A program made the translations under genes and the position numbers. This document shows, one piece after another, positions 1 through 11,090 of a stretch of DNA of 64,000 bases. Every line of letters starts with the position of its first letter. Within the stretch, counting starts at the first letter, position 1. Below the pieces are notes generated by a model that was not told the DNA's origin, ran no database searches, and worked only from the letters and a program-made list of their open reading frames with translations. The stretch comes from Rhypophila decipiens (taxonomy: Eukaryota > Ascomycota > Sordariomycetes > Sordariales > Naviculisporaceae), in NCBI GenBank assembly GCA_033297075.1, contig MU858067.1, positions 124,001 to 188,000 of the forward strand, given 5' to 3'.

Positions 1-3000
1 CGGGTTCCGAGGGAGTGTTGGAGAAGGACATGTCCAGCGAGAGAGAGTCGCGAGATTCCGAGACCGAGGTCTGCGTGTGGATGGAAACGCCGTCTCTAGA
101 CATGCGCGAGTCCGAGGGCGATTCCATCTCGAATGCCATGACTTGCGGGGTGTCGGGGGCGGCCGTTTCCTGCGCATCCTTGTTCTTGGATTTATCCTTG
201 GTCTTATCCTTGGATTTCCTATCATCTTTGGATTTGGACTTTTCCTTGCCCCCGTCCTTGTCAGACTTGGACTTGGAGAAAAAACCTCCGATAAAGGGTT
301 GCGCGTGGGGATTGAGATTCTTTGGCTGTTGGATGGATGGTGGTGGTGGACGGCTCCCGATTACGCCCACATTCTTGGCATTCGGCAGCATGCCCTCGTC
401 TAGAATTTCATCCTCTGCGGATGCCAACGTCGTCTTAAGAGCAGATGGCGAACCATGAAGAGATGGGCGGCGGGAGGGGTTCCGGGACCACGGCGGCGCG
501 TTGATGTTGTTGTCTGGCGACCAGAACCGGCTTGATTTTCCAAGTGCACCGGCATCCGTAGGCGGTCCCCAAATCGAGCCAGAGTCGGTAGAGGGCCTAG
601 GAAAGTCATTCGAGGCAATGCTGGCTGGGCGTGGGCTGCTGGGGTCTCGTTCCGCAAAAATACTTCTGCCAGAATTCGAAAACGGGTTGAAGTTCTTGGC
701 GGAAAACATGCGTGAGCTTACTGCATGCCCTTCCAGAATGTCTGGTCCAGCCGAGTTCCGGTTGAATATATTCCAGCCCGAGACGCTGGTCCGCCGCTTG
801 TTAGTCAAACCATCCAGGTCGTCGGTCTGCCTCGGAAATGACTGGCTTTGCCCCTGTTTCAGGCTACCAAGTGCCGGTCCTTCCTTTTCCATGACTTTGG
901 CAGTTCTGGACCTCGGAAACGAAAACAGACCGCTGAGTTTGTTAGCCGGTGGCTCTGTTGCCGTAGGAGAAGGAAGCGAGGCCCCGGCGTTGAGTGAGTG
1001 AATATCGGCCTTTTCACCCCCAAAAGGAGCAAAAGCAAGGTTGTGCGATGATCCCCGGGGACTAGAGAGGATACTCATCGCTCTATCCGAGGACGTTGGC
1101 GATTGTGGGTCGTTTTTGGGAGAATCCCCGTGAGATGGAAAAAAGGGTTCCGGGTGGACATACTCCTGAGGACTGAAATCGTCGTCGTCGTCAAAGTCGT
1201 CCAGAATATTGGATGGAAGAAGCGCGGCAGCCGAAGGACTGAGCGGTGCCGATGAGCCCCGTATGCCAGCCTCATCAAGACGCGAGGGCAAAGCTGGTGT
1301 GAGCCCCATCCCAAAGGGCCCAGGGGCAAACCCAGGCGGCACATTGGCAGACCGGGCACTCGCAAAGCCGATAGGGACCGTCAGCGAAGGGTCCATCTGA
1401 GAATACGCTGGGAGTGGGGATGAAATGGAAATAGATGAGAGTGAATTGCTGTTTCGGCTCCGTCGCTTGAGCTGGCTGATGGTGGCGTGGTCGAAATCAA
1501 GCCCAGAAGAGTTGGGCTGCGTGTACAGAGCGGCATAATTCGGCTGTGGAATTTGTTGTAATTGGTTAGTGAGAATCTGGATTTGGTCCTCGAGCCTTTG
1601 CAATGTCGCGGTCTCGTGTTGGAGCGTTGCCGACATCTCTCGTTGCCTTTGCTGATGTTTCCGCCTGAGCTGCTCATCCTTGTCCCGCGATTCGGCATCG
1701 AGTTCACCACCAGGGAGTTTCTTCCGCTCTTCTTCAAGCTCCCTCACCTGGTCCCTCCTCTCCTTCAGCTCTGCCTCCAAACGTGAGCATTCCGCCTGGA
1801 GATCGCTGTTTTCGCCACGGGAGCTCTCCAACTTTTTCTCTCGCTCCTCCGCAAGCTCCTTCATTTTGGTTTCGAAATCAGCCTGATCGTTTTCCATCAC
1901 CTGTATGCTGTCATCCCATTTCTGTATCTCATCTTCGTATCGCTGCCGTTCCATCTCCTTTTCCCGCAGCGCCTTTTCCTTTTGAGCCTTTCGCTGCAGC
2001 GCGTTGCGCATCGATCGATCGGACGAATTCACGTCTCGTTTCAATTTCTCCGTCTGTTCCTCCTTTTTCTTTTGCTCCTTCTTCTTTTCTCGCTTTTCAT
2101 TTTCCAGCTGCACCAGCAACGCCTTGTTGTCGCCGTCCTCCTTCGCAATGAGAGATGCCACCTCATCCGTCTCCTTGCGGATACTCTCGAACCTTTCCGT
2201 CAGCTCGGGCAACGTCTTTTTGGAATTCTCATTGATTGCGTCTCGTATCGGCGCTTGGTCGATGCTCGTAGTCGAGGGTGAGTGCCGCCGTGTGACAGTA
2301 TTGCGACGAGGTCCTGAGAGGTTCGCCGAGCTTGGGTCCCTGCTAGGTGATGGCGCGACCTCCGAGGTGGCTGCAGTCTCTAGCGCGGGAAACGTCGTCC
2401 TGCCTCCACTCTCCTCGCTGGTTTCCGACGGCTTGGAGCCATAAGGTTCTTCGGCCGTAAAGTTGGACGGAAGGCGTGCATTTCCGAGCTGGGGGCGTCC
2501 ATCTTGACCAAATGTCCGCAGTCTTATCACGCGGCTCCCCGCTTGGAAGTTGTTGGAGCCCACGGAAATCACGCGCACATTGTAGAAGTGATCTGGCTTT
2601 AGTCCGGTAACAACAATCGCGGGTTCCTGGTTTGCGGCGACATCTCCGACTGAGAGAAAACATCCTGTGTCAGTAAAGGACAGCCAACTCGGGATCGAAT
2701 TTACTTGAGAAAAGGAAAGGATCGGCGCGGCCACTCACCAACTACCCCATTGACTTGGATCAGAAACTTTTGGACGGACCGGTTCGGGAGCGGCCGTGTC
2801 CAATTCAAGGTCGCCGCATCGGCACGAATACCAGCCAGAGACACCTCGGGCGGGTCGGGAACATCCACACCCAGGATGCTTATGAGTTCGGGAACCGGTT
2901 TCCACAGCGTCTGCCATGCCCGTCGGACCAACCTGCAGAAACATTAGTCGTCGGTGAGTCGTGGGGAGCGCGGGACTGGGCAGTGCGACGCATCGTGACA

Positions 3001-3309
3001 GACGACTCCTCGCACGCGACCCAACAGGCATACGTACCACACGACCGCTGCGCCTGTAAACAACATGTTTGCGTGCTTCACGACGAAGACCTCAAGATGG
3101 AGAGAGGCGATGCTGTTGATGCTCGAGGTGTAGAGGGATGTTGACAAGTCGCGCGACAATTCTGGGGCAACCGCCCAGCCAAACAAAACGACGCCGACGG
3201 CAGCGATCAGGTTTATCCGAGCAGTCTTGGGCTCAGTGAACCACCAGGCAAGCACGGCCGAGAGGATGAGCAGAGTGGGAACCAGCGACGTCCATGAGGT
3301 CCATGACAT
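1..3309 (-). CDS. Membrane-anchored fibronectin type III / coiled-coil protein (3' end outside window)
   Basis: Three exons are visible: 3309-3038, 2932-2739 and 2649 to the left edge, with GT...AG introns at 2933-3037 and 2650-2738. The frame stays open to position 1, so at least 1038 residues are present and the C terminus is missing. I chose the Met at 3309 because it leads straight into hydrophobic sequence; an in-frame Met 25 codons upstream is possible. Three hydrophobic segments lie in the first ~92 residues. A fibronectin type III fold follows at about 118-205, with LNWTRPLP and the NVRVISVGSNNF strand. Next come a highly charged Glu/Lys/Arg coiled coil at about 285-520 and a long Ser/Pro-rich disordered tail. 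The build suggests an endomembrane-anchored scaffold with its bulk in the cytosol (inference). Similar FN3 proteins exist in other filamentous fungi, but I know of no assigned function. Confidence 0.85.
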
Positions 3310-6300
3310 ATCGGTGCGATCAATCGTCCAGGGTAACGAGTGCCGGCGCTGTCCAGAGGATTTGTCGTAATTCGAGGCACACAAGAAGGATGAAAGGTCG
3401 AATTAGGTAAGTGGTGTAGTTGGAGGTTGCAAAAAAACAGGCGAAGCGAGGACCGTTTAGTCTGGTCGAATCGGATCGGATCGAGTCGCACTGGAAAAGG
3501 AGCCCAGGGTGGGGGGTATGAAATGAATCGCAAAAGAAAAAAATAATCCGTAAATGGGGATACTACAAAAGAGGACCTTGATTGAAATCTTTTGTTTTCA
3601 AGAATGTGGTACAGCACGACAAGCAAGGTAAAGTTGAAAAAAAAAATAGATTGCCTGATCTGGTCCCAGCAAGTTGCTGAGGTCAAGCCTCAAGTGTGTT
3701 ATTTCGTCACAGGGACCCCAAACGCTGCAAGAACGAACGGTTAACGAAGATGGGGACGCTGACAAACACCAAGATGGGCAACTGCTGTTAGTGCAGTGGT
3801 ATGTAGTTTCCAACTATGGAGAAACGGTAATAAGATACTCTACGATCCCGATCGCTCCAGCAAACTGTCGCAATTCTCAAAATTGAAGCCGTGAGAAGAG
3901 GTATTCACATAACACAACGCCCAGCGATGGGGGATGTCTCACCGTTGAAACTAGGTGTGGTGACTGGCGGTATGGATAGAGTGTGTCGACAAACTCATAC
4001 GGGGCGTCTCTGGTAACATCTTTGCTCCACCGACTTATAACGTGCTTGCATGAAGACGCTAGAAGACCTTTTCCCTTTAACCCAGCAACAGCCTAGAAAC
4101 ACGAGTTCTTGATGGCGTTTGTTACGGAGTCGTCAATGTCAAAAACGTGCTGTCTTCCAAGCTTCAAACACATGCACAATTGACAGTGGACCACCACACC
4201 ACACCCCTTTGTTCGGCTGGGGCTTCCGCGATCAGATCTCGGCAGTGAGCACTGGCAGTGAGCTGCTTGTTCCAATTTCCAAAAGGAAGGTGCCAACTGC
4301 CAGCTTGCCAGGGTGTGGGTGCAGTGGGCTGAAATGCTTGCTTGGGCTCTTGGTGCTTGTCTTTTACGCTACGGCAAAACACCCGTAACCCACTGCAGCT
4401 TTTACGAGCCCTGGAACAAGCCGAGGATCGCGATGTCTTCTCTTTGTAGTTAGACTCACATGCTTTCAGTTCATTCGGTCTTCAAGCTGTTTCGATGTGT
4501 CATGGGAGCTCCCGCTATGCGGTCCGTGGGCACAATGGACAAAGATGCGGGAGGACACCCAAGAGCTTCCCTTTCGTATGGCAGGTCAGCTTGTTAATTC
4601 CATCTTAATTAAAAATCAATAATTGCTGTGCTTGATCCAGGGCGGACAAAAGAGGCAACAATGAAGCTTTGGCGCCCCTTGTCTAGGCAGCGTTTGGGGG
4701 TTTCGTCGTTTCCAATGCACTCAGGGAAGCCTAGCTGAAGAAGGCCATTCAGGGGCCATGTACGGATATAACGCCACAAACTGTTGAGCTGACAATGCTC
4801 ACCTCTCCCACACTGGAATGGTGATAACAGACTTTATCTTGTCCACCTTGTCAAATATCCAAGAGCTGTTGCCCATCAAGCATACAATTTACCAGTATAG
4901 ACTTGTCGAGAGTTTGCAATATACGGTGCCGTACGGAGTACTCAACCTCCACTCCCAGTTTCAAGATCAGCAACATCAGTGTCAGTTCACAAGACCCACG
5001 CAGGGGGTCGTAAAAAAGGTTGGCCGGTTTTTGGCGGGGATTTGCAGTAAATTCCGGACATCTTTTTTTACGACCCCCTGCCACGCCAACCAGTCCTCTG
5101 GGCAAATCGAGCGGTCGTGGACTCGTCGAGATGTCAACGCATTCGCCGCCTAAATAACGTTCCCAGCCTTAACAGGCTGTTTGTTCTTCGATATGCGCCG
5201 AGCTGCTGGGCCCTGGGCTATGCCCGCCTGTTCCACAGACCTCACTTCCGAACTTGGTATCCCCAACTTATTCGTTTCCCCTCTCCCCAACTTCCCAACT
5301 CCCCCAACCAGAATACATTCCCATCTATATTGGTTATTAGTGCCTCAATGCTTGACGCGCAAGGCCGTCTTTAGGACCTCGTCGCTCTTTTGGGCATGTT
5401 TCATGGCAGGCCTGAGGGCAAGTGATCTGCTCAGGTGACCTGTCCCTAAGCGCCTCCAATAGCAGACCTTCTGGAACGGTTAAGCCTACACATGTGGCCT
5501 ATTAGCTGCAACTGCAAGGCCTAGGCCGGGATACCGATAGCGGGCAGACATGCGTTTCGATAATGACTGCTGGTAGATTGAAACGGCTGGACTCCGGATT
5601 CGCTGGCTCATGCACAAAACAGTAGTGTTACCCGGAATACTCGGAGGAGAGAGCGCAATGCCGTTGGAGATCCGATTCTCGTGATCAACTCCGAGAAAAC
5701 CGGTACGACAGCCTGAGAGTGCAACAACAAGAGTCATGATCATGAAGAACGGAGTCTGTAACGTAGTGAACTGCCCAAAGTTGGCAGTACAACTCAAAAC
5801 ACATGTCGCATTTGTTCACCAGCCCCAGATCCCACAGAGGCGCAAGAAATTTATGACGTCGGAGGAGCAAGGGTCTTAATCTCCGCGACTTGTCAGTGGG
5901 ACTTTGGTGGTACATTGCGCTACGGCCAAGCTCGCAGGCCCCGTAGGTACTGCACATGTTCCCACTGCCACAGGCACCCAACTCGGCAAAGAACGGGCGA
6001 TGGGGCGCTTCCCCCAGTTTGGATTGTTGAGGCCGCGGCCCCTCGTGATTGAGTCCCATGTTCCATGAGCTGGGCAGTCGGGACACCACCTCCTTCAGGT
6101 CTCAGCTGCCCGCTTTCCAATACAAATTGGTCAAGTATTCCGTTCAGGTCAACAATTTTTCTCTGCTTTGGTGTTTAATTAATTGGGCATGGATTTTTCT
6201 CACTCGTAGCGAAATAGCTGAAGAGCAGATTGAAAGGTGCAGCCGCGGCAGCGTTCAGTTCCAATCCTTTGCACATGCGGACAATCCGAGTCACAGTCTG

Positions 6301-6815
6301 GTAACTTTCGGGTATCAAAGAAAAAAAGGAGCTGGCGCAAGTTTGGTGGTGGATGACTTTGGGATTTCGTTTGCATGCATTCGGGCATCTCGAAGGCTTC
6401 GGCATTCCACCTACATCGCTCTACGTATTCGTCAGTCCGTCTGGCACTTAAGCTTTCTGCTCGCAACTCTCCCGAAACTTGCCTAACCTTTACGGCCTGC
6501 CGCATCCCGACGTGGTCAACTGAAACTCGACATTCCTTTGGTTCCTCCGGAGAGCCCAAATACCAACACAACAACCTGGGCCAAAGAGGCATCGTCCCTC
6601 GATTCGGTCTTAAGAGCAGCAGTCGCACTTCAGTCCGGTCCTCAGCTTGCTCGGCAGTTTGCTCCAGCATTCATAACACAGTCCACGACCCGCGAGTCGA
6701 TTAATCGATCCAACAACCGCAACAATCATATCTTAGACAACCCTTCCCCGGCCAACAGCTGCCGGGCGTCGAGAAGTAGCAGCTCTGCGCGATAGCAGAC
6801 AGCCCCTTGGACACA
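3310..6815. other. Divergent intergenic region
   Basis: This 3.5 kb lies between the start codons of the FN3 protein (leftward) and the lipin gene (rightward), so it must hold both promoters and 5' UTRs. Only short, compositionally unremarkable open frames occur, and none shows a recognisable domain. The one discrete structure is the 80-bp inverted-repeat element at 5001-5080. Confidence 0.6.
5001..5080. mobile_element. 80-bp MITE-like element with terminal inverted repeats
   Basis: The ends are perfect 17-bp inverted repeats, CAGGGGGTCGTAAAAAA at 5001-5017 and its complement at 5064-5080. Pairing continues inward with mismatches to about 27 bp per arm. The pentamer CCACG sits directly outside both ends (4996-5000 and 5081-5085), as expected for a target-site duplication. 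There is no coding capacity, so any movement would need an enzyme in trans. It could also fold as a hairpin if transcribed in a 5' UTR. Confidence 0.6.
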
Positions 6816-9230
6816 ATGCAGTACGTCAGGAATATCAGCGACTCGGTTTCAACGGCATGGAACTCGATCAACCCCGCGACCCTTAGCGGCGCAATTGATG
6901 TCATCGTGGTGGAACAAGAAGACGGGACCTTGGCCTGCTCGCCCTTTCACGTGCGATTTGGAAAATTCTCTCTCTTGCGCCCATACGAGAAGAAGGTCGA
7001 GTTCAAGGTCAATGGAGTCAAGCAGCCATATTCCATGAAGCTCGGAGAGGGAGGAGAGGCCTTCTTTGTCTTTGAGACTACGGATAACATCCCTCAGAGT
7101 TTACAGACGTCCCCTTTGGTATCACCTGTCTCCAGTCCTCCGTTGGATGCTCAACACACTGGACCTCCGGGTCTTTCAGACCTCGAATCGCTTGACCTCA
7201 ACGATTCTGCCACCAAGGCTCGGTCTTCGAGCTTTAATAGACCTCCACCAAGCGCACTATACTCGGTTCCTGGACGTGATGGTGAGTCGAGTTGTTGCTT
7301 TTCTTCTCCAGCTCAGCATACTGATAACCGCCTAGGGATGCTTACACCACGATCAGTTTCCCCCGATCTGTCCAAAGGACTTGGGTCGGTCGATTGGTCC
7401 CCCCAGCGCCCCCATAGCGACGGGATCCTGCGGACCTCATCCCTAGTACCACCCAGCGATAAAGATGGCCAGACAGTTCATGACGGGTCAGCGGACGGTG
7501 ATAATGCCGATCTCTCGGAGAGATCACACAGCCCTCCTCCGGTGGCACCTGCCGAAGCTTTGCAAAGAGCCATCAACTTGTCGAAAGAACTTTCGGCGAT
7601 CAATATTCCGAACCGCATCACCGAGACGGGCGATCTGATGCTGGACATGACAGGTTTCAAGAACAACGAGGAAGACGCCTTTAGAGCCGAAATCCTTGCG
7701 CGAAAAGTCCTGGCCGAAGAGCTCGACGGCAACTACGATATTGGCGCGCTATTCGGTGTCGACGATCAAGGCAACCTGTGGATTTACAGCAGCGAGGAGG
7801 CAAAGGATGCCGCCTCCAAGCGGGCCCTGGGTTCCTCTCTTGGTACGGCTCCCGCAATGTCGATCGACGCGGCCTCAGATCCGGGCTACCAGAGCGACGG
7901 AAGCGACATGACGGCCTCCCCAGCTATTACATCCCATCGAAGAACCGAGTCAGATGTAGGACAGATGGCGTTGCAGACGCCCCCGAGATCTCCGGGAACA
8001 CCGGCTGCTGGTGACCCGAACCGGAATTATGCCAAGACCTTGCGTTTGACTAGTGACCAGTTGAAGGCCTTGGAGCTGAAGCCGGGCGAGAACTCGATGA
8101 GTTTCACAGTGAACCGGGCGACCTGTACCGCCTTCATGTACTTGTGGAAGCACGAGACCCCGGTTGTCATCTCGGACATCGACGGCACTATCACCAAGTC
8201 TGATGCTCTCGGACATGTGTTGAACATGATCGGGCGGGACTGGACCCATGCTGGAGTTGCCAAACTTTACAGCGACATTGCTGCCAACGGGTACAACATC
8301 ATGTACCTCACAAGTCGCTCAGTCGGCCAGTCTGACACCACGAGAGCGTATTTGGCAGGCATTGTCCAGGATGGATACCGACTCCCGCGAGGGCCCACGA
8401 TTCTGTCGCCAGATCGTACGTTTACAGCTCTCCGCCGCGAAGTTTATCTGCGGAAGCCACACGTGTTCAAGATGTCTACCCTCCGAGATATTCGGAACCT
8501 GTACGGAACGGATAGAACTCCGTTTTACGCGGGCTTCGGCAACCGATTCACGGATCAGATATCCTACCGAACAGTTGACGTTCCCCGTACCCGCATCTTC
8601 ACCATCAACTCCAATGCCGAGGTTTCGTTGGACCTGCTGAGTCTTAACAAGCTCAAGCTAAGCTATGTCAACATGACGGAGGTGGTGGATCACTACTTCC
8701 CGCCGGTTAGCACCCTGGTCCAAGGCGGTGGTGAGGAGTATACCGATTTCACGTACTGGCGAGATACGCCGCTGGACTTGGACGACTTCTCAGCCAGTGA
8801 CTCTGATGAGGACGAGGACGATAACGGCGACAACGAGAGCGAGTACGCAGACGAGGACGACGAAGAGGGCGACGAGGGTCTTGGTGATAGTTACATCTCG
8901 CGCGACTCGGCCGACGATTATGGCGAAGGCAGCTACATGAGCGAGAGTTATAATGAAGACCGCATGATCAGCTCGATTGTCCTTAACGAGCAGGATGCCG
9001 ATGATGAAGACGAAGAGGAAGAGTACGAAGATGGAGAGGACGAGGGCGAAGATAGGGAGGAGATTATCAAAGATTTGGAAGAACGGCTTGCCGTCCCCTC
9101 GGCTAGTAATGGCAACGGGGACGCTGCAGCGGCTCAGAAGAAGAACTCGCCCAAGGTTAGGGTCGAGGATGTAGACGCTGAGATGATTACGGGTATCAAG
9201 GACTTGACCATGGAGAAAGAGCTCAAATAA
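6816..9230 (+). CDS. PAH1: Phosphatidate phosphatase (lipin; Pah1/Smp2/Ned1 type)
   Basis: Lipins are Mg2+-dependent phosphatases that turn phosphatidate into diacylglycerol on ER/nuclear membranes, feeding triacylglycerol synthesis and restraining membrane phospholipid synthesis. The start at 6816 gives MQYVRN and then the family's N-LIP domain (about residues 1-95, NPATLSGAIDVIVVEQEDG, SPFHVRFGKF). The C-terminal HAD-like catalytic domain (about 400-600) carries the DXDXT motif as D436-I-D438-G-T440, then YLTSRSVGQSD. The tail after ~640 is strongly acidic. A 54-nt in-frame intron is inferred at 7282-7335: GTGAGT donor, CTGATAAC branch site and CCTAG acceptor. Removing it gives 786 residues; retaining it adds 18 non-conserved residues. 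Length and domain order match fungal lipins. The Ser-rich middle probably carries phosphorylation sites, as in yeast (inference). Confidence 0.95.
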   Translation: MQYVRNISDSVSTAWNSINPATLSGAIDVIVVEQEDGTLACSPFHVRFGKFSLLRPYEKKVEFKVNGVKQPYSMKLGEGGEAFFVFETTDNIPQSLQTSPLVSPVSSPPLDAQHTGPPGLSDLESLDLNDSATKARSSSFNRPPPSALYSVPGRDGESSCCFSSPAQHTDNRLGMLTPRSVSPDLSKGLGSVDWSPQRPHSDGILRTSSLVPPSDKDGQTVHDGSADGDNADLSERSHSPPPVAPAEALQRAINLSKELSAINIPNRITETGDLMLDMTGFKNNEEDAFRAEILARKVLAEELDGNYDIGALFGVDDQGNLWIYSSEEAKDAASKRALGSSLGTAPAMSIDAASDPGYQSDGSDMTASPAITSHRRTESDVGQMALQTPPRSPGTPAAGDPNRNYAKTLRLTSDQLKALELKPGENSMSFTVNRATCTAFMYLWKHETPVVISDIDGTITKSDALGHVLNMIGRDWTHAGVAKLYSDIAANGYNIMYLTSRSVGQSDTTRAYLAGIVQDGYRLPRGPTILSPDRTFTALRREVYLRKPHVFKMSTLRDIRNLYGTDRTPFYAGFGNRFTDQISYRTVDVPRTRIFTINSNAEVSLDLLSLNKLKLSYVNMTEVVDHYFPPVSTLVQGGGEEYTDFTYWRDTPLDLDDFSASDSDEDEDDNGDNESEYADEDDEEGDEGLGDSYISRDSADDYGEGSYMSESYNEDRMISSIVLNEQDADDEDEEEEYEDGEDEGEDREEIIKDLEERLAVPSASNGNGDAAAAQKKNSPKVRVEDVDAEMITGIKDLTMEKELK

Positions 9231-11090
9231 GGCAACCTGATTGGATGGGGGGAAATGGCCTCAACGCCAATAATGGCCTTGCTCACTATGGGAGAGCAGA
9301 CTGTGGGATACATGATATTTGGAATGGGAGGCTATAGATGCATTGCATTGGTGTAGGTTTTTTGGGCATCAGAGAGGTACTGTTCTTGTTATAATTCTTC
9401 AACATGTATTATGTCTAATTGCAACGGGTGGAAGCCGGAGGAGCAGTGAGCCTTGGGTTGCACTTGTGCCTAGGACTGGGCATGGACCGGTGTGTGTGAT
9501 GGGAAGTTGATGATCTGGATCAAGTATTTTGAATTGTCTTGGGTATTGTTAGGTTTCGAGAGCATAGCGAGGCGTTTCTCTTCACTAGACAGCAGCTGCG
9601 GCGGGTGCAAGATGAGGTTTGCGGCATTGTGAAATTGATTTAGGTTGAATATTTTCATGTTAGAACCATATTACTCATAGTGACAGGATACATCAACAGT
9701 CTGACTGAAGCCGTCACCGGTAGCAAGACATCGGATGATGACCTTCACAACGCTTTCCTAAAGAGGTTAAAGTCAAGTCCAAAAACAGAGCACTCCTTCC
9801 TTCTCTCATTCTGTCTCCAAACGAGTCAGAATCTCGCTCCTTCCTCGCCTGTTGAGCCGTCTTATGAATAATGAACCCCACCCCACCTTTCTCAACACTT
9901 TTGAGCGGGATTCTGCAGGGTCCCGTGTTATCGTTCTTTTCTCTTAATCGAGCCGAGCGGCTTTAGCTCCCGTTTTTATCCAGACAGGCAACAGCATTCT
10001 TTGCATTACCATTCGACAGGGGAGCTTGGGACCTCCTGGTCTCCTTACGCAGAGGGAGATCTCTTTAATTGTGCATACCCGGTTGACGACCTTTACACCA
10101 TGTTACAGAATCCGAGATCATGAGCGCTACGGATACTCAGGATGATACGCCATCTAATCGCATGCAGAGATGTACAATGCTCGGGCTCGGTGAGTGCCCG
10201 AATCTCCTATGGGCCCATCTCCAGCAGCGAATCACGTCTTATACTCTGTGCAGCAGATATCTGATCTTGTCGGATGGTGCATTCAGCTGCGGAACACACT
10301 GCAACCTTTATATCCAGGAATATACTCACGACAGTCTAGTTCCTGTCGGCAGCCATGGATGCTGACGCCGAGGACCACGGTACGCCTGGACAACCTGGAC
10401 GGGGCCCATTTATCTTATACCTGCTGCTGAGGTGAAGATCAACAGCCGAGTGGTCAGGGTAAGATCGATGTAGTAGTTCTACCGAGCGCACCTTGATCCA
10501 TTCAGCAGCACTCTCGATACAGGTATTCTGTCAGGTTTGTCACTGCTTCGATACCGGCCGATGAAGTGTAGCATCTTTTCGTCCGGGGCGGGAATAACAC
10601 ACGGTAGGCCCGTAAAGCCCCCGGACCCTTGTTGAACCATTATCCTCGAGTCTTTGTCAGCCAGCAAGCTCACTACCGGCAACAGTAAGTGTCTCCAGTG
10701 CAGGGTCTGACATACAGTCTAGCATCCAAAAGAGCAAGTGATCCCGCTGCCCAGACTTTTGGGTCTTACATCTGGAGAAAGTAGTTCGAAGGAGTGGGTG
10801 TGGATGCTACTTGTTGATTAAGGGAAGAATTGATCTCACGGCTTCATTTCTTCGAGATCTGCTTTCCGCTGGTTCACATTTCACACTTTCGAGAAACATC
10901 ATGAGGCTCGTGGCTGCGAGAGAAAAGAATTCAACATCGCATCATCGGCCTGATATCACATATCACTATCACGACGACCTTCGAACTCGAACTACCTAGG
11001 CCTTGCCATGGGTATACGGTGCTGTATATGACATGCACTTCACCATTCCTCTAGGACATATCACTTCGACGACATCATCTCTCAACTCCC
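9231..11090. other. Intergenic region between lipin and DUF3176 genes
   Basis: This 1.9 kb holds the lipin 3' end and the promoter/5' UTR of the next gene, both on the plus strand. Open frames are short (under 85 codons) and show no recognisable domain. I see no RNA gene and no obvious repeat. Confidence 0.5.
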
